A stretch of DNA of 64,000 nucleotides from Schistocephalus solidus (Eukaryota > Platyhelminthes > Cestoda > Diphyllobothriidea > Diphyllobothriidae), in NCBI GenBank assembly GCA_017591395.1, contig WEDG01001540.1, positions 124,001 through 188,000 on the forward strand, read 5' to 3'. Every line of letters starts with the position of its first letter. Position 1 is the stretch's first letter. Both the position numbers and the translations under genes were made by a program. The notes beneath the pieces were generated by a model. That model made no database searches. It was not told the DNA's origin and saw only the letters and a program-made list of their open reading frames with translations. Of this stretch, positions 1 to 10,600 are shown piece by piece.

Positions 1-234
1 GGCAAGCAGTGCTGTCCCTAAATAGGGCTGCTCGGACATCCCAGATGGCTGCCGAACTCCACTATGGGTCGCGGTTTTGTTTCAGTGGGAGAATGACCCG
101 AGTTAGCCTGGGCCGCGTACGGGGTTGCTGTCACCCCCACCATAGGACTTTTTGAGAGGGGGGAGGTGGGAATTTCGGGAGTCAGACATAACGGGTGTAG
201 AGGTACACAAAACACCGGAGACCCTCACCTGGTT
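1..234. other. Unassigned leading segment
   Basis: GC-richer than most of the window. It may be the 5' part of the adjoining PLE remnant cut by the window edge, but translation in all frames shows no PLE motif. No RNA gene or promoter was recognised. Confidence 0.3.
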
Positions 235-1242
235 TAGCCCGCCGGTCGTGGGACAGTTGCCCGGGGAATGGCCGCTGGGAAGAACTTTGAGGAGCCACAG
301 GTGAGAGTTGGGTACCAGTTAGAGGCGGCCACAGGAGCATTCACCACCTGTACGAGACAAGTTGAGCGACCAAATGCCATCTTTATGGTGCTACCCCTAC
401 ACCCCCACTCCAACGTACGGACGGGCTGGCTGTTTCGGCGTTTCCCATTTCTGACTGCTGATATGGACACTACGGCCTGTTCGTCAACATAGTTCTTGAA
501 GAAACTTAAAGGGAGAAGTCTCCAGCCAGCTGAGGTCATGGCAGCTTTTGATGTCACTTCTATCTTTTCTTTTATCCCCCATGATCTGGCAGTCAAAACC
601 GAGGAACTACTCCTACGAAGCAAATACGAATGCAACGGAGAATCACCTCAGAAACGCCCAAGTCCTTAAGCTCCTGAATTTCTGTCTCGGGACACACTTC
701 AAGTTCGACGAAACAATCTATCAGAGGGTGAAAGAGAACACTCATATTTTCGCTGATCTCAGGCCTCATGGCTGAGGCGGTCATTCAACGAGTAATGTCG
801 TTGGTCTTCCAACACTATAGACTAAAATTCTGGGCTTGGTTTGTTGCTGATACCCTCGTCGTCAGTAAACTGGATCAAGTGTTGATACCCTCGTCGTCAT
901 TGAACTGAATCAAGCGTTTACGTTCAAAGAAAGTCTCAACAGCGTCTTCCCGGACATACATTTTACGATGGAGGAAGAAAAATCCAACTGGCCTTTCACG
1001 ATGTCCTGTCACTACAATTGTGGTGGTCTAAAAGACAAAAAAGTGTTCAGGAAAGCGACAAATAAGAAGCAGGTACTAAACTCCAACAGCAATCACCCCA
1101 TCAGCCACAAACGCAGTTGCGTTTGAACACTATATCGGTGTGTTGAGACGTGCTTCAGTGAACCGGGAGACAAGGTTGCTCAATTGCAATATATTTGACG
1201 GGTATTCAGGGGAAATGGCTACCTGCGCAACTTTATTAACTG

Positions 1243-1734
1243 GTGCATATGCCGAAGAAACGAGCGGCAAAACCATACCGACGCCAAATGTTGGCGAGTG
1301 ACGTTAAAAACATCTCGGAGGCCATCAGCCACCTTCTCTTATCATTTGGATGTGGAGTTGCACACAGACCGGAGGCAACCATTAGACGCCAAGTAGTGAG
1401 ACTACCGGACCTATCGTCACGCCATGAAACTTCTGGAGTCCTTTATCGGATCTGATGCCGTTGCGGGCAAAGCAACTACGTCAGAGAAACTGGAAGACTT
1501 CTTCGGACCCAAACTGCCGGATATGTGGCAGCAGTATGGAGAAATGATGCCAATTCTCAAGTCGTGGCTCGTTTGGCAAGACCCAGCCACACATTTAAGC
1601 TCGATGAGGCTGAAATTAGCTCGAGAGGTGACAAGCGCGTGATCCACGAGTTGCTTGAATCATGGTTACAGACCCCCAATATATTAACAAGCGCAATGAC
1701 TTCCCGAACCCATAGTAAATGGGGAGACTGAGCT
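1243..1734 (+). pseudogene. GIY-YIG nuclease domain of PLE remnant A
   Basis: One continuous frame with a single in-frame TGA at 1453-1455. Order seen: the linker GVAHRPEATIRRQ, then SGVLYRI (the 'GIY' side, 1432-1452), the stop, CRCGQSNYVRETGRLL (the 'YIG' side, with YVRE where YVGE is usual), and then SHTFKLDEAEISSRGDKRV and HELLESWLQTPN, the conserved C-terminal half with the putative metal-binding Glu. The C-terminus fits the usual PLE endonuclease. The Gly-to-Arg change in the YVG motif and the stop argue that it is inactive. No start codon is implied; this is the end of the PLE polyprotein. Confidence 0.88.
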
Positions 1735-1984
1735 TGGCCAAAGCAATCATCCACTCGAGGAGCGTGCAGTTGAACATATTTTCCAACGCTAATGCCGGTT
1801 AGCCAGGTGGGCGAGCCATCATTACGCCAATCTCCACAACTAGAGATGATATGTCAGCGCAGAGGGCAGTCACCCTCGATGAAGGGGTAGCCGTTCATTT
1901 TCCTAGGTATGCAGCAGCATAGCGACTGCTTCCTATAAATACTTCTATGCCCTGTATACGAAATACTCTATTTGATGTTATCTC

Positions 1985-2030
1985 CGGAAATGGGTTCGAG
2001 CTGGAATCCAAAAAGTCAGGTGAATAAAGT
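1985..2030 (+). ncRNA. Hammerhead-like motif remnant in PLE A 3' tail
   Basis: Stem II GGGTT (1992-1996) / AATCC (2005-2009) is intact with an 8-nt loop. It is followed by AAAAAGTCAGGTGAATAAAG, where GAAACGTCAGGCGAATAAA is the form seen at 27187-27140 (minus strand). The CUGAUGA box is not recognisable. Some 75 bases downstream also match the 27.1-kb tail, including (C)AG(T/C)GATCGC(C/A)TCTAC. Probably a dead copy of a PLE terminal-repeat ribozyme. Confidence 0.5.
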
Positions 2031-2116
2031 CCTTGTCTCAGTGATCGCCTCTACGTCTTAGTTACTTCTCGGGACTCGCATTTTCGCTTGTTCTCTATCT
2101 CAGCAGGGCTTCCGCA

Positions 2117-3645
2117 ACTAACTACCGGTCGATAAGTCTCACCTCCATATTTTGCAAGATTATGGAGCGAATCATCAAACGTGAACTGATGCAGTTTCTG
2201 GATGGGCATCATCTTCTCTCTGACGCGCAGCACGCATTCCGCAGAGGAATGTCCAACCACTACTGTCTGGAACGATGGACCCGAGTGGTCGATGAAGGAA
2301 ATGTGGTGCACGCAGTCTACATAGACTTCAAGAAGGCCTTTGATAGCGTGCCTCAACAGCGTCTCCTATACAAACTCAAGCGTATTGGGGTAAGGGGAAA
2401 GCTTTTGAACTGGGTCCAAAACTTCTTGACTAGGCGATCTTAGATGGTCTGTCTTGGCGATTAACAATCGGCGGAGGTGGCAGTTGAGACTGGGGTTTTT
2501 ATAGGGCTCCGTCCTTGGCCATATCCTCTTCCTTATATACATTGATGACTGCGTAACTGGTTTGGACTGTGACACCACCATGGTTGCTGATGACATAAAG
2601 CTTTGGAAAGTCATCAACAACGAAGCGGAGGAAGCAACTCTACAGGCAAACTTGCATTGACTCGATGAATGGTCGAAAAACTGGCTCCTCCCATTCAATG
2701 CTACCAAATGCAATGTTCTGCGAATGGGCAGAACCAGCTCCGTGCACCAGAGAATGAACTATCTGGACCACACATCGTCACCGGAAGTAGAGGCTCAGAA
2801 ATATCTAGGAGTATGGATCAGGCCCTCACTAAAGCCATCGTTCCATTGCTCAAAAGTAGCAGAATCCACCTTGTCAAGCTTGTATTTAATGAAGTGGGAG
2901 TTTGCAGAGTTCGACAAAGGGTGCTCTAATAAGGTGTTCGGGATGTTCGTGCAACCACAATTGGAATTTTCCATACAAGCCTAGAGACCGTGGTCTTTCA
3001 AAGACCACAGCACCCTTGAGAAGGTCCAAATACGCACAACCAAGCTTGTCCGAGGTCTAAGCTACCTGCCTTGCGAGATACGATTGTTCAATATTGATCT
3101 GTTTCCCCTGGACTATAGACAGTTACGCGGCGATATAATACAAGCCTTTCGCATGCTGCGGGGCCAGGATTGTTGCCTTGCATCTGGCGATTTCTTTGAG
3201 CAGGCCACTACCACTACTTTGAGAGGACATCCTATCAAACTACGTGTGACTGGCGCAAGACTGGACGCAAGAAGGTTCTTATTCTCCAACAGAGTGATAA
3301 AGGCCTGGAATGCTCTGTTTGTGGACATCATAATGTCCCCGACACTTTTAAGCGGAAGTTTGACCAGTACAATCATATGTACCACCACGACATCAGTAAC
3401 TAACACAGTTCATTTAACCTATCCCCATTCACAATTTAGGCGTTATCGAACATACTTCTCCCTATTTTTTGAGTAACATTATATATTTTTTTCGTCCGGT
3501 GACCTGTAAAATGAAGGGGAAATAACCCTTTATCCAACGTCCATTATGTGTTAACCTTTTTTAATTTCCAATGTCATAGAAATCAATAGGGAGTTCAAAG
3601 GCGTCGCATAACTTTCCCTTAATAAAACTGAACTGAACTGAATCT
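2117..3645 (+). mobile_element. Degenerate non-LTR (jockey/CR1-like) retrotransposon, RT and 3' end
   Basis: Seen in order across three frames: an NYRSISLTSIFCKIMER block (2117-2167), then HHLLSDAQHAFRRGMS and YIDFKKAFDSVPQQRL (2321-2365; motif A Asp in DFKKAFD), a stop at 2441-2443, then VADDIKLW (2583-2606), where F/YADD is usual. LPFNATKCNVLRMGR and QKYLGVWI (thumb) follow, and then the C-terminal block PLDYRQLRGD...LRGHPIKLRV...ARRFLFSNRVIKAWN (about 3108-3312), typical of the end of jockey/CR1 ORF2. The 3' UTR carries an AATAAA at 3621-3626 and ends in ACTGA repeats. The upstream endonuclease domain is missing, so the copy is 5'-truncated, as is usual for such elements, and it abuts the PLE A tail. 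Stops and frameshifts make it inactive. Confidence 0.88.
3627..3642 (+). repeat. (ACTGA)3 tail of the non-LTR element
   Basis: ACTGAACTGAACTGAA directly after AATAAA. Short tandem repeats at the 3' end are the typical terminus of CR1/RTE-type non-LTR elements, so this marks the element end. Confidence 0.75.
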
Positions 3646-4599
3646 CTTAAACCTCCTGTTCACTGGCATGCTGATAAAGGTCCACAGCGAGGTGCGGTCT
3701 GGAATCGACATTGACAAGTTCCACCGCTGCTCTACAGAGTCAGCATTACGATGCTTTGTGTGATACTTCGTTTATGGTAAAGCAGAATGCAATGCATCTA
3801 CCTCACTCTATTCTTGCACCTTACTAAGTTCTGACGGTGAGAACAAGTGAAGTTCAACTGAATGCGGACGAAGGTGCAGAGGATGAAAAACTAAATAGTT
3901 TTGCCTAGGCATGCCAAATTAGGCGCGGTCGATAACCCCCATGCCAGGCCTCAGTTATGGGGCGCCATGGATCTCATCCAAATGAAACTGTTATTAAGGT
4001 CATATGATGTGGGAGTCATCGCTGCCGAAAACGCAGTCCAATCTAAAATGCGACTCTCCCGTGAATTGGAAAATATCCGAGCCACACCTGTGGATGCGCC
4101 TTGAGCGTTTTAAAGCACGTTTGCTTACTTATAGTGAGGAATTGGGCAAACAAATCAAACTGGTCATGCCTCATTCTCGCCTCGTTTTCCCATATTCCGG
4201 TGGCTTTTGGTATACAAGCCGACTGGAAATGGGATTGGGCGCAGTTCAGAAGGAGAAGCTGTGACCACTGGAATATAAAGTCTATTGGCCATTATGTTTC
4301 AGAGTCTCGGTCGAACCCAGCATCAAGGACGGTCGCCGATGAAGGTGCTGGTGGGCGCAAAGAGCGTGATATTTAAAGTACGCATTTGCCACGCAGCCAC
4401 ATGCCTACGCCAATTAGCAGATCCTGCATTCCTCGCTGTAGCTTGTACTTGATGTGTAGATTACGCGTTAGTCCACGTGTATGTCGGCAATTGACGAAAT
4501 TTCATCACTGATGTCGATTCTCGACGTGATGCTTACTCGGAAATATGGCCCACTGCCATGAAAGCCATTGATCGCCAGTGCCTTCCTTGCGTGACTAAT
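3646..4599. other. No recognised gene
   Basis: Open frames at 3901-4104, 4004-4264 and 4101-4376 overlap one another and show no motif I know. One stretch at 4336-4378 resembles a decayed hammerhead (see findings). Confidence 0.5.
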
Positions 4600-5250
4600 T
4601 ACTCTACTTAAGCCAATTCTCGACGCAGAATATGGAGGCGAGAGGTCATGGCGCTCATATATGAACTGCGGTTTGGAGAACTAAGGTGCAGGTAGTTCAC
4701 AGCTCATGCGGTTGCCAGCCCTCTCATCGTTCAACTTGAACGTGGGGCTGTCCCGGTCTAATCAGCCGTGACTTGAAAGTGACGTACTTCACCTTTACTA
4801 CTCCCGCATGTTCGGTCATCCGCGTGCTGAATAGTGACCCAGATTCTTCGACGTAGTTGATTTGTCCACAGCAACAGTAAAAGCGGTAAAAGACTCTGAA
4901 CGTTTGTTGGCCTTTTAGGGGGGGGGAGGGGGGGGGCTGGGGTTTGCCTTATGATATAGCACCTGATAGTTGCTCCCGATTGGTGTGGAATTCCAAATCC
5001 GAGGTGAATAACGGTTTCCAAGGCGTTCTTCGCACCGGGGATCGCTCACGAAAATTTGCGGTTGGTGCGGTTTGGTCTCTCTTTTTTCCACACGGTTTCC
5101 GAGACCTCACCTCTTCGCTGTTGTCGGCGCTGGGCGTAGTGACTGACGTGACCCTGGGTCGCCGTCGAACCCATGACATACAAAACATGAACTTTATTCG
5201 ACTGATGTTGCGGATTATCACTCAAACCCGTCATCATTAACCATTGCAGA
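4600..5250 (-). mobile_element. Penelope-like element remnant B1 (linker + GIY-YIG end)
   Basis: Reading the minus strand from 5240 downwards: a region reading like the PLE post-RT segment, then ETVIHLGFGIPHQSGATIRC near 5019-4960 (the linker that precedes the nuclease, compare AHRPEATIRR in copy A). In another frame CCGQINYVEESGSLFSTRMT follows, near 4873-4815, the 'YIG' half with the conserved Arg-containing TRMTEHAG. Several frameshifts. The block 4600-4745 is similar in sequence to 5520-5660, so two copies of the same PLE 3' end lie in the same orientation, as is common for tandemly inserted PLEs. Confidence 0.72.
4917..4937 (+). repeat. Poly-G tract inside PLE remnant B1
   Basis: Two runs of G separated by one A, then CTGGGG. 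On the minus strand it is a C-rich (pro-rich coding) tract lying within the linker between RT and nuclease. Confidence 0.9.
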
Positions 5251-5519
5251 AACGGTTAATAGGGAGAGAATGTGTGCAGTATATATAGGGCGAAATTTCC
5301 AGGAAACCACATACCTAATATAATCCGCAATAATCGTGTTCATAACTGAGGGTCATAGTTGGTGCGATGATAGCTTGTCAGTTCATACCCCGAGTCGTTA
5401 ACGGCCGTGATTTCCTCCCCGTTGTTGGTGCCAGGTGTTATGATTGCTCGGTCATTTTACTCGCTTTCACCGTGGCTTTTGATCACCCGCATCCTTTCCA
5501 CGTGGCCAGCAATTTTACT

Positions 5520-5884
5520 CATGCAAAATTACAGCACAGAATATGGAGGCAAAGGTCATTGCACCTGTTAATTGAATGTGGGCCGGAGAACAAGAACTCA
5601 AGCAGCTAACGGCTCACGCAGTTGTCACCTCTTGCGAGAATTTCGGCTTCATCAATCGTGAAAGCGTGGTTGGATTCAATCGAATGAGCCACGATCTGGG
5701 AATTAGTGTCACACCTCCTCACGACCGTAGCATGCTTGATCATTCGCGTATGGAGTAGTCTCCCAGTTTCCCCGGCGTAGCTGCTTTGTCCACAACTGTA
5801 CCAGATCCGGTAAACGCCTGCAGTGCTAATTATCTGTAGCACTTTTCTTGTTGGCGCCATCGTGACTGTCCACAAGACTGGCAT
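5520..5884 (-). mobile_element. Penelope-like element remnant B2 (GIY-YIG end)
   Basis: Minus-strand frame 5884-5606 reads AGVYRIWYSCGQSSYAGETG (GIY-like GVYRI, then YAGETG for YVGETG), RLLHTRMIKHATVVRR with the catalytic-type Arg, and HAFTIDEAEILARGDN at the end. This is a well-conserved PLE nuclease domain without stops over about 90 codons, though the Met at 5884 is not a real start. Upstream RT sequence is not seen at 5885-6200, so this is a 5'-truncated PLE end. It lies about 270 bp upstream of remnant B1 in the same orientation. Confidence 0.85.
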
Positions 5885-5889
5885 ATTCT

Positions 5890-7200
5890 TTCAACTGGAA
5901 CTACCTCTTTTAACTCCTGTGTTTATAAACCTGTTCTAAAACCTAGTCATGAAATTGCCAGCACTAGAGTACATAACGACCAAATGCCTTTCAGCTGTAC
6001 ATGAAAGCAATTTAGAGTGTGCAAATTTGTCTTGCCGCTTCTTTGGCCTAACTGGAGACTTTCTACCACTCGCTCCACTTTTACCTTTGTCCTTCAAGAG
6101 GACAAAAGGAAGTTTTCTTCACTGAACAATCAGAAACTCTAGAATGATCGTTGTCTGAAGGAATAAGATGCTTGTCTCTAAGGTGCGGCAATGAAGTTGG
6201 TTTTGATAAGCACCGGACGATGGTAAGACTCAGCTTAAACTTCCACATCCTATACAGCTAACGCAAATCCACCACTTTCCGAAGCGACAATAAAGGGTAA
6301 ACAGTGCACGACTGCGATCACCCTGCTTGCACGGTTTCGGGAATCATTTTCAAGCATTATCAGGGGACTAATTCTATCCTTCTGACTGTGGGGGAATAGG
6401 TGACTTGTTAGGATGATCAGTCAGGCAGCGTATAGCTCTAACCATACTACACCTTGGACACTTAACAAATGCGGTGTAAATATTCATGTTTGCTAAGTAG
6501 CAGTATAACAGCATGTTCGTTTTATGCCTCATAAATTCGACTCGCAAGTCATCGTAGTGGCACGAAAGAGACTGTCACACCTTTAGGTCAGTCAGATAAA
6601 TCCACCATAAGATTCGCATACATAAAGGTGAAAGCCAATTGGGATGAGTAGGACACAGCTGTCACATAATCTTTAGATTTGACGCAGAAGCAAAGTAAAA
6701 CTTTCAAAGTGTATTATGCCTTGGTCCCAGTATCCCGGCACGGAGTTGAGCCACTACAACAAAGGCACAAGGAATGCATAGGTCAAAGAAAACAAGCTAG
6801 TTTAAAACTCCAAAGTTCTCACAGGAATGGTGTATAACAAGCCTGAAAAGTCCATGGGTCGCAAAATTTTTTTTTACCGTGAATATAAAATGTCGAAGGA
6901 CTTGCAAGTAGTCATACGATGCCCATGTATTGTCCATTGACTGTACAGTATAACATCCCAGTTTCCTTCGTGATAGTTCACTCCATACTGAACAATAATG
7001 TTAGATAAAATACATCCAGCATTTTGAAGGCCTTCCATTGTTAGCTCTTATTCGTGACTTATGCACAGAAAATGGGCAAATATTTCGGTTAACCGTGTAA
7101 TCTAATGATTTTTATCTTTGCACTGCAGTCCCACGACAGTAACACGGTCGCCAGAGGCGTTAGAAATTGACTAAATATGTCCTTTGACCCACTTGTGAAA
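5890..7200. other. No recognised gene
   Basis: AT-rich, with no open frame above 60 codons and no repeat shared with the rest of the window that I could see. Confidence 0.6.
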
Positions 7201-7208
7201 AACTCGGC

Positions 7209-7291
7209 GGCCTCGGAGAGATTCAAACCCACGCCAGCAAGGGGAAGGCTTTCAGTACAGCCAATGCTCTAGCCAACTGAGCTACGAGGCC
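7209..7291 (-). tRNA. tRNA-like sequence (class II-sized; pseudogene or SINE head)
   Basis: On the minus strand an 83-base segment has a perfect 7-bp acceptor stem (GGCCTCG / CGAGGCC) and a perfect D stem (GCTC / GAGC) with an A-box-like TAGCTCAGTTGGCTAGAGC. The T arm is GTGGG-TTTGAAT-CTCTC with one mismatch. The length suits a tRNA with a long variable arm. The anticodon arm is imperfect (GGCT / AGCC around an 8-base loop), so I do not assign an anticodon. The intact acceptor stem favours a recent tRNA copy. A tRNA-derived repeat head is the alternative. Confidence 0.5.
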
Positions 7292-7299
7292 CCCATCGG

Positions 7300-9600
7300 G
7301 AGCCGTGAGTTTAATCACACTTTGGGTTAAGTTACTCGCCCAGCCTACTGCAACGTATGGAATCCACCAATTCTGATACAGCAAGCTGACTGCCCAAGCA
7401 AGATTTCCTTTCACAAATGGGTCAAAGGAATTATTCAAATCTGCCAAAATCCTCCACTAATTAATTGTGCCTGGTAGCCTGTTCCTCCGAAAATACGTCT
7501 TTTGGTATGTGTGCTGCTTGAAAATTTCTTTTCAAGCAGCTCGTGTCATAGATCTTATTGATTCCATTTGCATTGCTTCTGTGAAGCATCCGATAATAAA
7601 TCAGAAATATTCCATTGGAGCTGCTCCGTGATAAACAGGCTACAATAAGATCCCTACTTGCAGGTGAAGTAGTGAAAGAGACCCTTTTCCGACATGCCCC
7701 AGCTGTCGCAATCCCACGGGTTGTAAAGTTCAGCAATAACTTCTTTACTTTGAAATGTCGTGCTCTTACTCGACGTCATCGCCGAAAAAAGGAAACAGGG
7801 ACTTTGGCAAGGCGAGGATATATATAGGTAATTTTAATAATGAGTTTGCCTGAGGGGATTTGGCATATAGTTAAAATCCTCAGGAAGAGGCAGACCGTTA
7901 CATGTCTTAGCCACCCAAAACGGAACAAATCTGACTAGGACGATAAGTATGAATAATAAGGAGCAACTGTCCTCTCAAACCCCCTCGATAAACGAATCCA
8001 ACACACTCGCTGCATAACTTAAAAAATGAGACCTCTCCCATGTGTCAGTAGTGCTCTCGAGCCGACATTCATAGTTGAATCGCCATCTGCTAGTCTGTAA
8101 GGTTAGCCTGACGACTGGAGAAGCATTTGGTAAGTGTAGGTTCAATCCAGCTGGCGAACCATTGGTTAAACCCCCTCCGTGGACTATCTGCGCATTTTGA
8201 ATGTGCCTGATGGTGCTAGTGGTCACAGGTGTTAGTCGGATCAGAAGCAGAAACTGGCTGTGTTTGTTTGTCTACTAACGCGTATTTTAACAGTAATTTG
8301 TCTGGAGATTGAAAGGGTGATCTAAAGCTCCTCACGAACAGTATTACAGGATGCCAAAATTCCTCTGAAGAGGGAAATAAGATAAATTGTTTTACTGGAA
8401 AATTCCGATTATACAAATAGTTGTCGACCGAAGTTTTAGAAGTCAGCGTTATTCCAGGGCAGGAGCAAATGCGAACGCGCTCTCCTAGTGTCACTCGTAG
8501 GATGCAGAACAGAGAAGTAGGCCATACAAAACGACTGAAATTTTCCCACTAACCAAAAGGTATCTGAACCACAGGCCCGAGAAGAAAGTTACTCTTCACT
8601 TAACACTTCGAAAGATGCTCTAAAGTGAAACCTCTCATCACCTAAATGGTTGCTTAATTTTTCAAAGCTTGCCAGCAGCATCTGGTACTGTCTGATAATC
8701 AAAATTCATCGTGGTCTCAATGATTCACATTTCCAAAAATCATACTACAGATTGGAAACATATTATGTTAAACTACTACAATGTCCTGCCAAATTAATAT
8801 CAGAAATCTGAAGTTATTCACCCGTCTATACACTTTCATATGTTGATCAGTAGGAAATCGTAGGTTAAAGAAGAACAGACTGAGTCGTCTGGGAGTCCAC
8901 GCTGGGAGTGGTACGCATCCTTTTTTTGTAATACAGCAACTTTTAAAGCTGTTCTGTTAATAGTAATTTTTAAGGGACACTTTAATCCTAAAAGGATTGC
9001 TTTGTCGTAATTGAAAACCATATGATAGCACAGGGTGAAGAGGCCATAAAAATTTGGAATGGTTTACATGTAGCAGATGCAAGTTGCGATACAACACAGA
9101 AAACTGCGTAAACACAGAAGTCTTCAGTTGTTTTGTTCTGAACATTCTTTAGATGTCATTCGAAAAATAGCCAGCTTGTAGCTTAAAAAGCTGTCCACTA
9201 TGCGGAAGCATTTAGAAATCGATGTGAAAACTCCGTTATTCGATCTTCTGAACTGGAAAAATTTCGTGTCAAATCTACCACTGGCCGATAAGCCCAGGAA
9301 ACTTTTAGTAAACCAAAATTCTCTAGTTTCGTCATAACCGGATTTTTCTTTTCGGGGCGAAGTCTGTACTGTTTGGAGGAATCAATTTACCCTACTGTCT
9401 TTAAATAAATGGCAATCATACATCCAAAGACCAAGATATTAACTTCTAGACGCCAGAGGGTAAGGGCTATCCTTGGAGCATTATGATTACTTTACATTTC
9501 AATTTATCATGTTCATTTAAACCCCGGCGTCGCACCTTGGTTGTAATTGTTCTTGTGGTTAACTCTGCTGGAAAGAAGATGGACAAGGATTTCCAAAAAC
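7300..9600. other. No recognised gene
   Basis: Open frames of 60-92 codons (for example 7461-7736 and 8216-8494 on minus) have no recognisable domain, and several overlap on opposite strands. Confidence 0.55.
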
Positions 9601-9609
9601 ACATGTTAA

Positions 9610-10600
9610 TTTCTTGACATCTCCCCCGCCTTTACTAGCGTTCCATGACACCTCTTAAGCAAGGCATCTCAGTGCGGCTCTCCTGGCTGGATTGTCTATT
9701 TACTAAGAGGCTATTTTGCCATTCGCATTCAGTTTGTCCAGTCTGGAAAGCCAAAATCTACTGTTCTTCCTAAAGATCTGCGGAGTCCCTCAAGGTTCAA
9801 TATTATCCCTTCAGTCCTACTCACTTCATACTGATTACTTGAGATTGTCAAATGATTGTTTTAAAGGTTAAATATGTCGATGATATGGTTGCTGGTTAAA
9901 AACGGCCTCATCTCAAGGTTCTGAAGGATATTCTGGTAGTCAGAAAATGGTTTTCTTCTCGAACAATCACAAAACAGTTCAATGTGTTTTACGCCCGTGA
10001 ACCTCTATCGTTTCTGAACAGTTTTAACTCCTTCCCAATGAAGTATAATCCTTCCGGTATCTTTGTGTTGCCCTATCATCAAATCTGTCATTCTCCCTAC
10101 ATATAAAATCCATTTTTACTGAAATTCGTAAACTCGTTCATTTAACTCGTCGTTCCTGTTCTTACCACACACCTCAACCTTAATCCGGAGATTTATAGAT
10201 GCCTGCACCTCCACTATCTTCTCTTTTGTGCTCGGGTATATTTTTCCTATTTCGCTTACAAAAACACGCTCACTTTAAAATGCATCCTCCAAACGCTCTC
10301 TTATGCGGCGGCGTTGCTTGTATTTTTAGTTAATTTAATAAGAAAATGACACTTAATAACGATCAAAAAATTTTCTGATCGGATGCTTAATGATGTCGTT
10401 ACTGTCTGTGACCCGTGCTGTGAAGTCTACCTGTCTCATGCGTCATGGCTTCCGGCGTATCCCTTGCCGTACCTTGGTTTATCGAATTTTTGTATTAGCA
10501 TCTCTGTCACGATATTTTACGCGTAAAGAGACTGAAATTCAGAAACCAAAGTGTGAATTGTCTACATGATAATTGTATATTTTTTGCACACTCACCAACT
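9610..10600 (+). mobile_element. Old non-LTR retrotransposon remnant (same family as 40.4 and 48.4 kb)
   Basis: A heavily mutated RT. Seen: ICGVPQGSILS near 9780, a KYVDDMV block with YVDD at 9873-9884 (motif C), and a C-terminal region with SFSLHIKSIFTEIRKLVHL near 10085-10145. It then parallels the better copies at 40.4-41.6 kb down to KRLKFRNQ near 10530 (KLRVELHS-type end in the other copies). Many stops and frameshifts. Unlike those copies it lacks the 343-bp nested insertion, which makes it useful for defining that insertion. Confidence 0.72.

Larger units (their letters stand above)
235..2065 (+). mobile_element. Penelope-like element remnant A (RT + GIY-YIG, degenerate)
   Basis: Decayed Penelope-like retroelement. 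Seen: the frame starting near 268 reads through a stop at 490-492 into a PLE reverse-transcriptase block with FDVTSIFSFIP at 547-579, matching the FDVTSLFTSIP block of PLE RTs (motif A, first catalytic Asp). The motif C region near 836-866 reads FVADT where YVDDT is expected, and is followed by a 35-bp tandem duplication. A late RT segment (FPDIHFTMEEE) lies near 945-980. The linker AHRPEATIRR and a GIY-YIG nuclease follow (separate entry), then a 3' tail with a hammerhead-like fold (1985-2030). Several stops and frameshifts make this a pseudogene. The 5' end is not identified. PLEs copy themselves by target-primed reverse transcription, with the GIY-YIG domain acting as nickase. Confidence 0.85.

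Noticed and set aside
3901..4376. Overlapping 67-91-codon frames as a host exon
   Set aside because: Three overlapping frames with no known domain; none is clearly better than the others.
8140..8165. GGTTCAATCC near 8148 as a tRNA/SINE B box
   Set aside because: The T stem does not pair and no A box lies at the right distance.
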